10,678 nucleotides of DNA from Euzebyaceae bacterium (GTDB lineage Bacteria; Actinomycetota; Nitriliruptoria; Euzebyales; Egibacteraceae), in contig JACCXR010000504.1 in NCBI GenBank assembly GCA_013696915.1, positions 1 to 10,678 on the forward strand, written 5' to 3'. Below are positions 6,229 through 10,678 of this stretch, one piece after another. Below the pieces are notes generated by a model, which had not been told where the DNA came from, did not search any database, and worked only from the letters and a program-made list of their open reading frames with translations. Position numbers and translations under genes: made by a program. Numbering within the stretch: position 1 is the stretch's first letter; every line of letters begins with the position of its first letter.

Positions 6229-7131
6229 ATGACCGACCTCTCCGCGCTCGACCACCTCGACGGCGTCACCCGGATCGGGTCAGGCAAGGTCCGCGAGCTC
6301 TACGCCGTCTCCGACGACCTTCTGTTGGTCGCGTCGGACCGCATCAGCGCCTTCGACGTCGTGCTGCCCAGCGTCGTGCCGGACAAGGGCAAGGTGCTGA
6401 CCGGCCTGACCGCGTTCTGGCTGGATCGGCTCGCCGGCACGGTCGCGGACCATCGGATCACGACCGACGTGGCCCGCTTCCCCGAGGTGCTCGCCCCGTT
6501 CGCGGAGCAGCTGGCGGGACGGGCGATGCTGTGCCGGCGGGCGGAGGTGCTGCCGCTGGAGTGCGTGGCGCGGGGCTACCTGTCCGGGTCCGGGTGGAAG
6601 GAGTATCAGGCGACCGGTGTCGTCTGCGGCGTCCCGCTGCCCGCCGGGCTGCGCGAGTCGGAGCAGCTGCCGGAGCCGATCTTCACACCGAGCACGAAGG
6701 CGACGGTCGGCCACGACGAGAACATCGACTTCCATCGGGCCGCCGGCCTGGTGGGCGGGGAGCGCGCCGAGCAGGTCCGCGACGTCACGCTGCGGCTCTA
6801 CTCCGCGGCGCGTGACCACGCCGCCGAGCGCGGCATCATCCTGGCGGACACGAAGTTCGAGTTCGGCATCTGCGACGGCGAGCTCACGCTGATCGACGAG
6901 GTGCTCACCCCCGACTCGTCGCGGTTCTGGCCGGCGGACGACTACGAGCCCGGACGGCCGCAGGCGTCCTTCGACAAGCAGTACGTCCGCGACTGGCTCG
7001 CCGCACAGGACTGGGACCGCCAACCCCCCGCCCCAGAACTCCCGCCGCTCGTCATCGAACGGACCCGCGAGCGGTACGTCTCCGCCTACGAGCAGCTCGC
7101 CGGGCGCCCGTTCGCGGACTGGAGCGCGTGA
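6229..7131 (+). CDS. purC: Phosphoribosylaminoimidazole-succinocarboxamide (SAICAR) synthase
   Basis: Ligates aspartate to CAIR with ATP to give SAICAR, the step after PurE and before PurB. The 300-residue product is of the longer (about 300) bacterial/yeast type. IGSGKVRELYAV (16-27) is the nucleotide-binding start, and DRISAFDVVLPSVVPDKGK follows at 37-55. LPLECVARGYLSGSGWKEY is the first family signature, FTPSTKATVGHDEN comes next, and ADTKFEFG (206-213) is the second signature. LIDEVLTPDSSRFWPADDY then completes the substrate site. All usual core motifs are present. The stop overlaps the purS ATG by one base (TGATG). No Shine-Dalgarno precedes the ATG; a TAGCCT box 8 nt upstream suggests a leaderless mRNA and the start of the purC-purS operon. 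Confidence 0.97.
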   Translation: MTDLSALDHLDGVTRIGSGKVRELYAVSDDLLLVASDRISAFDVVLPSVVPDKGKVLTGLTAFWLDRLAGTVADHRITTDVARFPEVLAPFAEQLAGRAMLCRRAEVLPLECVARGYLSGSGWKEYQATGVVCGVPLPAGLRESEQLPEPIFTPSTKATVGHDENIDFHRAAGLVGGERAEQVRDVTLRLYSAARDHAAERGIILADTKFEFGICDGELTLIDEVLTPDSSRFWPADDYEPGRPQASFDKQYVRDWLAAQDWDRQPPAPELPPLVIERTRERYVSAYEQLAGRPFADWSA

Positions 7132-7373
7132 TGGTGCGGGTGCTCGTCGACGTGCTGCTCAAGGACGAGATCCTCGACCCGCAGGGGCAGGCGGTCGAAC
7201 GGGCGCTGCCCGCGCTCGGGTTCACGGGCGTGCGCGGCGTGCGCGTCGGCAAGCATGTGGAGCTCGAGGTCGACGACGGCGACGACCTCGAGGCCCGGGT
7301 CGCCCGCATGGCGAACGAGCTGCTCTGCAACCCGGTCATCGAGCGGTTCACCTACCGCGTCGAGCGGGGGTGA
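7131..7373 (+). CDS. purS: FGAM synthase subunit PurS
   Basis: The small subunit that joins PurQ (glutaminase) and PurL (synthetase) in the three-part FGAM synthase and helps channel ammonia. The 80-residue product matches the family's usual length. Typical features are VRVLVDVLLKDEILDPQGQA near the start, GFTGVRGVRVGKHVELEV in the middle and the closing MANELLCNPVIERFTYRV. The ATG at 7131 is chosen because ggag at 7121-7124 lies 6 nt upstream. A GTG one codon earlier (7128) would be only 3 nt from it. It overlaps purC by 1 nt upstream and the next gene by 4 nt downstream (GTGA), so translation of all three is probably coupled. purQ is not adjacent, which is unusual. Confidence 0.93.
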   Translation: MVRVLVDVLLKDEILDPQGQAVERALPALGFTGVRGVRVGKHVELEVDDGDDLEARVARMANELLCNPVIERFTYRVERG

Positions 7374-8095
7374 ACCGGCAGGCGCCGGCCGGGGATCCCT
7401 GGCGGCGATCCCGGGTCGGCGAGCTGTCAGACCAGCTGCTTCCCCGGTGGTTCGTCGTGACGGCGCTCGTCTCGATTCCGGTGGCCATCGCGGCGCTGGT
7501 TGGCGCGTTCGTCGTCTTCGGGCCCGACCGCGTGCCGGTCGCGAACCGCCGCCCGCCGCCCGCCGCCGGGTTGACCACGGCCGTGGGCGACTACGCCGTC
7601 GGCGACTCCGAGCCCCAGCCGGTCACACGGCTCTGCCCGACGCTCGACGGGATCCGGGTGGCCGGAACGGACGCCGACCGGACGGTGCTGATCACCGCGC
7701 TGAACGGTCTGTGCGACATACCGCTCGACCCGGCCGCCGGCGGACGGCTCCGGGCCTTCGCGGACGCCGGCGGCGTCGTCCGCTTCGCCCAGTTCGAGGC
7801 GACGGGAGTGGACTCGACGGCGACGCTGCAGGCCGACCCCCCGGTCGTGCTCGTGAACGCCCGCTTCGCCCGCACCGACCCGCTGTGGGTCGCGCCGCTG
7901 ATTGTCCACGACACCACGCTCCTCGCCGGCGACCCCGCCGCGGCCGAGACCGCCCTGGCGGCTCGGCGGGCGGAGGCGGCGGTGTGCGCGGAGCTGTTCG
8001 CCGACCGCCGGCCGAGCCGCGGATGCGACGACGCCCGGGCGCTGCTCGCGCTGCCGGACCCGCTCGGCGCCCTGCGTGCGGCGGGGTTCGACTGA
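7370..8095 (+). CDS. Membrane-anchored extracytoplasmic protein of unknown function
   Basis: I do not recognise the family. The 241-residue product starts at a GTG overlapping the purS stop. A 26-residue cytoplasmic N-terminus is followed by one hydrophobic helix (about 27-50), a Pro-rich linker (RRPPPAAG, 60-67) and an outside domain of about 170 residues. That domain has four cysteines (89, 115, 206, 219), suited to two disulfides. Segments worth noting are VLVNARFARTDPLWVAPLIV (160-179), with a hydrophobic stretch running into His180-Asp181 (VHDTTLLAGD), and the helical AAETALAARRAEAAVCAEL. The position of VHDTTLLAG recalls a worn HExxH-type helix, but the glutamate and second histidine are missing, so I do not call a protease. 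Its place inside the pur operon is unexplained. Codon use matches the neighbours. High confidence that it is a gene, none on its role. Confidence 0.85.
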   Translation: MNRQAPAGDPWRRSRVGELSDQLLPRWFVVTALVSIPVAIAALVGAFVVFGPDRVPVANRRPPPAAGLTTAVGDYAVGDSEPQPVTRLCPTLDGIRVAGTDADRTVLITALNGLCDIPLDPAAGGRLRAFADAGGVVRFAQFEATGVDSTATLQADPPVVLVNARFARTDPLWVAPLIVHDTTLLAGDPAAAETALAARRAEAAVCAELFADRRPSRGCDDARALLALPDPLGALRAAGFD

Positions 8096-8175
8096 CCGGT
8101 GGGGGCCCGGACCGGCAGCGCGGCGCCGCAGGCGCCCGGCGAGACCCTCCTGGTCGGCCTCGGCGGCACCGCAAC
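8096..8175 (+). other. 80-bp gap before the EAL gene
   Basis: No start codon in the EAL frame occurs here before the GTG at 8176. I see no clear promoter, hairpin or Shine-Dalgarno, only GC-rich sequence. Confidence 0.4.
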
Positions 8176-9152
8176 GTGACGCGACTACTCGACCGCGTCG
8201 CCGCCGACCTGGAACTGCGAGCCGTGAGCCAGCCCGGACTGCTCCGGCTCGAAGGCGACAACGTCGAGCGATTCCCCGAAGCCGCGACCGCGGCGCTGAG
8301 CCCCACCGAGGCCGCGGAGGTCCGGGCGACGTGGGCCGCGCCGGACCTCTCTGGCAACGCCCTGGTCGCGGCGGCGCTCGGCGCCCCGCTGCTCACCCGA
8401 CTGGAGGGCCGGCGCACGCACGCCGAGCTGCACGGCCTGCTCGACGACGAGAGCGCGTTCTACTCGCGGTACCAGCCGATCGTCGACCTCGTCTCCGGGG
8501 CGGTCATCGGCCACGAGGCGCTGCTGCGGGCCGATCTGGACGGCCGGGAGATCACCCCCGACCGGCTGTTCGGCATGGCGGAGGCCACCGGGCGGGTCCA
8601 CATCCTGGACCGGATCGGCCGCGAGACCGCGATCCGCAATGCCGGCGGCTGGCTGGGCTCCGACCTGCTGTTCGTCAACTTCGTCCCGACCTCGATCTAC
8701 CGGCCGGAGCTGTGCCTGCAGAGCACGGAGCGGGCGGCGGACGAGGCGGGAATCAGCAGGTCGCAGCTCGTGTTCGAGGTCGTGGAGAGCCACCGCGTCG
8801 ACGAACGCGGCCACCTGCTGGCCATTCTCGACCACTACCGCTCACGCGGCTGCCGCGTCGCGCTCGACGACGTCGGCGCCGGTTACTCGTCGCTCAACCT
8901 GCTCGCGTCGATCAAGCCCGACGTCGTGAAGATCGACCGTGAGCTGGTCCAGGGTCTTCCCGGTGACGCGTCGACCGCGGTCGTCCGGCCATCACCGAGA
9001 TGGCACACGACCTTGGCGGGACCGTGATCGCCGAGTGCCTCGAGACCGAGGCGCAGGCGGACGCCGCCCGCGCGCTCGGCGTGGACTGGGGCCAGGGCTG
9101 GCTGTTCGGCCGCCCTGCGCGGCGGAGCGCCGGCGTGGCGGTCGCCGGCTGA
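8176..9152 (+). pseudogene. EAL-domain c-di-GMP phosphodiesterase, frameshifted near the 3' end
   Basis: Predicted to hydrolyse cyclic di-GMP to pGpG. The first frame runs from the GTG at 8176 to a TGA at 9025-9027 (283 residues). After Arg271 (CGG, 8986-8988) it loses the family pattern, while the frame from 8988 continues it exactly: AITEMAHDLGG, VIAECLETEAQ, GVDWGQGWLFGRP, to a TGA at 9150-9152. One missing base, most simply a G after cgg, explains this; the repaired product has 325 residues. Residues 1-90 form an unrecognised N-terminal part, and the EAL domain starts at about 92. Catalytic features are present: HEALLR (Glu114), VNFVP, FEVVES, LDDVGAGYSSLN (Asp231, Asp232) and Lys252, and beyond the break the ETE glutamate and the GQG motif. 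In the unrepaired product these last elements are lost, so it should be inactive. A sequencing error is the main alternative. It sits between purS and purQ. Confidence 0.85.
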
Positions 9153-9166
9153 GGGCGCCGCGGTCG

Positions 9167-9172
9167 TACCCT
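9167..9172 (+). promoter_or_regulatory. Candidate -10 element for a leaderless purQ transcript
   Basis: TACCCT fits TANNNT and ends 8 nt before the purQ ATG, the same geometry as TAGCCT before purC. No Shine-Dalgarno is visible. It would give purQ its own transcript, independent of the frameshifted gene upstream. No -35 is evident. Confidence 0.45.
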
Positions 9173-9180
9173 GTCGGCAT

Positions 9181-9891
9181 ATGCGCGTCGGAGTCGTCCA
9201 GTTCCCCGGTTCCTGCGACGAGCGGGACGCGGCGCTGGCGCTCGCCACGATCGGGGCAGAGCCGGTCCTGCTCTGGCACGGCGAGGCGGACCTGCGGGGC
9301 GTCGAGGCGGCCGTGCTCCCCGGGGGGTTCAGCTACGGCGACTACCTGCGCTGCGGCGCCATCGCCCGCTTCGCGCCCGTCATGGGTGCGCTGCGCGAGT
9401 TCGCCGGGCGGGGCGGCCCCGTCCTGGGGATCTGCAACGGCTTCCAGGTGCTGTGCGAAGCCGGACTGCTGCCCGGGGCGCTCACCCGCAACGCCAACCT
9501 CCGTTTCGTCCACCGGGAGCAGCACGTCCGCGTCGAGGCCTCCGGGTTCTGGACCGGCGGGTGCCGTCCCGGGGACGTCCTGCGGATCCCGGTCAAGCAC
9601 GGCGAGGGCCGCTACGTCCACGACGATCCCGACGCCCTCGCCGATGCCGGGCAGGTGCTGGCCCGCTACTGCGACGCCTCCGGCGAGCTGACGCCGGCCG
9701 CCAACCCGAACGGCTCAATCGGGAACATCGCGGGCGTCACCGACGCCGCCGGCAACGTCGCCGGCCTGATGCCCCACCCCGAGCACGCCGTGGACGCGCT
9801 CCTGGGCTCGACGGACGGCCAGCGGCTCCTCGGCGCCGTCCTGCCCGGCCGCTCCACCCGGGGCCTGTCGGCTCCGTTACGGCTCGCGTAA
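9181..9891 (+). CDS. purQ: FGAM synthase glutaminase subunit PurQ
   Basis: A class I glutamine amidotransferase that supplies ammonia to PurL for converting FGAR to FGAM, in complex with PurS. The 236-residue product is near the usual 220-230. It starts MRVGVVQFPGSCDERDA and has LPGGFSYGDYLRCGAIA (46-62). GICNGFQ (83-89) carries the nucleophile Cys85, and LMPHPEHAVD (196-205) carries the other triad members His199 and Glu201. The triad is complete. It begins 28 bp after the repaired end of the EAL gene and is the last gene of the plus-strand set: purL, its usual downstream partner, is replaced by a convergent ABC transporter gene. The start at 9181 matches family N-termini, and the TACCCT box suggests a leaderless mRNA. 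Confidence 0.96.
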   Translation: MRVGVVQFPGSCDERDAALALATIGAEPVLLWHGEADLRGVEAAVLPGGFSYGDYLRCGAIARFAPVMGALREFAGRGGPVLGICNGFQVLCEAGLLPGALTRNANLRFVHREQHVRVEASGFWTGGCRPGDVLRIPVKHGEGRYVHDDPDALADAGQVLARYCDASGELTPAANPNGSIGNIAGVTDAAGNVAGLMPHPEHAVDALLGSTDGQRLLGAVLPGRSTRGLSAPLRLA

Positions 9892-9902
9892 CTGACTCGA
9901 CA

Positions 9903-9919
9903 GACCCCGTGGCGGGGTC
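9903..9919. terminator. Hairpin between convergent purQ and ABC transporter genes
   Basis: GACCCCG and CGGGGTC form a perfect 7-bp stem around a 3-nt TGG loop, 11 nt after the purQ stop. The last two stem bases are also part of the ABC gene's stop codon. There is no T-tract on either strand, so it is not a classical intrinsic terminator; GC-rich actinomycetes often use such stems. It could act in both directions. Confidence 0.55.
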
Positions 9920-10678
9920 AGCCGGCGGCGGCGCGGCCGAGGGGGTCGATGCCGTCGGCCCGCAGCGCGGCCAGAGTGCCGATCGCCCGGACGCGCCCGT
10001 CCTCGACGACGACGACCTGGTCCGCGTGCGCCAGTGCCGCCGCCCGGTGTGAGACGACGAGCACCGTCGGGGGGCTGCCGGCGCCCGGGCGGGGCGCGAG
10101 CAGCCGCGACCAGAGACGCTGCTCGGTGGCCGCGTCGAGTGCGCTCGAGAGGTCGTCGAGGACCAGGAGCGCCGCGTCGGCGACCAGCGCCCTGGCGGCG
10201 GCGGCGCGTTGGAGCTGCCCGCCCGACAGGCGCACCCCCCGCGGCCCGATGACGGTCTCCAGACCGTCGGTCATGGCCGCGACGTCGGCGTCGAAGGCCG
10301 CGGTGTGCAGGGCGGAGCCGACCTCGCCCGGCGCGGCGGCGCGGCCGAGCAGCAGGTTCTGGCGCAGCGTCGCGCTGAACAGCCGCGGCGCCTGCGGGAC
10401 GTACGCGCAGTTGGGCGGCACCATGTGGGCGGCCAGGTCGTCGACGACCGCTCCGTCCCAGCGCACCGTGCCCTCGGCCGGGCCGGCGAGCCCGAGCAGG
10501 CCCCGGAGCAGGGTCGTCTTGCCGCCGCCGACCGTCCCGCAGACGACGGTGAAGGACCCGGCGGGCAGGTGCAGGTCGACCCCCCGGATCCCGCCGCCCC
10601 CGGCGTGGCGGACGCCGAAGCCGGAGAGCCGGACGTCGGCGGGCGCCGGCCGGTGCGGCCGTGGCCGCTCCGCGATGA
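9918..10678 (-). CDS. ABC exporter ATP-binding protein, N-terminus beyond the window
   Basis: The nucleotide-binding domain of an ABC transporter that would drive export by ATP hydrolysis at the inner membrane. The frame is open through the right edge and 252 residues are visible. With the first full codon as residue 1: Walker A GTVGGGKT (47-54), Q-loop YVPQ (Gln95) followed by APRLFSATLRQNLLLG, signature LSGGQ (150-154), Walker B LLVLDDLSSALD (Asp174, Asp175) and H-loop VVSHR (His210). RLFSATLRQN after the Q-loop is typical of exporter-type domains fused to a six-helix membrane domain, so the missing part probably encodes that. The residue after the Walker B aspartate is Asp, where active sites usually have catalytic Glu. 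This is common in one half of heterodimeric exporters, so a partner gene upstream is likely. Substrate unknown. A GTG at 10466 is not the true start, because Walker A lies before it. Confidence 0.93.
   Translation of the reverse strand, partial: IAERPRPHRPAPADVRLSGFGVRHAGGGGIRGVDLHLPAGSFTVVCGTVGGGKTTLLRGLLGLAGPAEGTVRWDGAVVDDLAAHMVPPNCAYVPQAPRLFSATLRQNLLLGRAAAPGEVGSALHTAAFDADVAAMTDGLETVIGPRGVRLSGGQLQRAAAARALVADAALLVLDDLSSALDAATEQRLWSRLLAPRPGAGSPPTVLVVSHRAAALAHADQVVVVEDGRVRAIGTLAALRADGIDPLGRAAAG

Noticed and set aside
7255..8175. Continuous open frame leading into the EAL gene, which would give a 590-residue protein
   Set aside because: This part is the shadow of purS and the membrane-anchored gene, with Arg/Pro-rich low-complexity translation. 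The EAL protein can start at the GTG at 8176.
8980..8992. Programmed -1 ribosomal frameshift in the EAL gene
   Set aside because: The bases around 8988 (tccggcca) form no slippery X-XXY-YYZ heptamer, and I see no strong downstream stem. Mutation or sequencing error is simpler.
1..10678. CRISPR array, transposase, tRNA or rRNA
   Set aside because: No regularly spaced repeats, no transposase motifs or terminal inverted repeats, and no cloverleaf or rRNA-like stretch seen on either strand.

Overview
The window is very GC-rich, densely packed chromosomal DNA with strong G/C preference at third codon positions, many GTG starts and frequent 1-4 nt gene overlaps. Together with a PurS-type FGAM synthase, a stand-alone NHEJ-type primase-polymerase and probable leaderless promoters, this points to an actinomycete. 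PurB opens MIPRYTRPEMGALW like the short Firmicutes-type enzyme. That leans toward a deep-branching actinobacterial class rather than Streptomyces or Mycobacterium, but it is an inference and I cannot name the genus.

Layout. (1) 1-121: no gene I can support. (2) 122-1936, minus: membrane GAF-GGDEF diguanylate cyclase, divergent from (3) purB, 1981-3270, plus. (4) 3272-3571, plus: the C-terminal half of an FMN-binding pyridoxamine-phosphate-oxidase-like protein whose N-terminal half is absent. (5) A minus-strand group read as acylphosphatase (5873 to 5595), LigD-type polymerase domain (5598 to 4690), a Cys-pair ORF of unknown function (from 4690) and purE (4133 to 3603), with stop/start overlaps between the first three. 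(6) 5941-6153, plus: a small one-helix membrane protein. (7) 6229-9891, plus: purC-purS-(membrane-anchored unknown)-(EAL phosphodiesterase with a one-base frameshift)-purQ. (8) A 7-bp hairpin at 9903-9919, then the 3' part of an ABC exporter ATPase gene on the minus strand, running off the right edge.

How it fits together. Five de novo purine genes are present. PurS and PurQ are two of the three FGAM synthase subunits, PurE and PurC act in succession after AIR, and PurB performs the two fumarate-releasing steps. purL, purK, purM, purD, purF and purH are not in the window. A c-di-GMP synthase lies beside purB, and a c-di-GMP phosphodiesterase gene lies inside the purS-purQ interval, so the second messenger made from GTP is encoded amid genes that feed the GTP pool. 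Whether that is functional or incidental cannot be decided here.

The most notable observations are the frameshift that separates the last catalytic glutamate of the EAL domain from the rest, the two unusual genes between purS and purQ, the matching TANCCT-N8-ATG start regions of purC and purQ, the beheaded flavoprotein gene touching the purB stop, and the cysteine-containing ORF coupled to the DNA-repair polymerase. I see no mobile element, CRISPR array, tRNA or rRNA.
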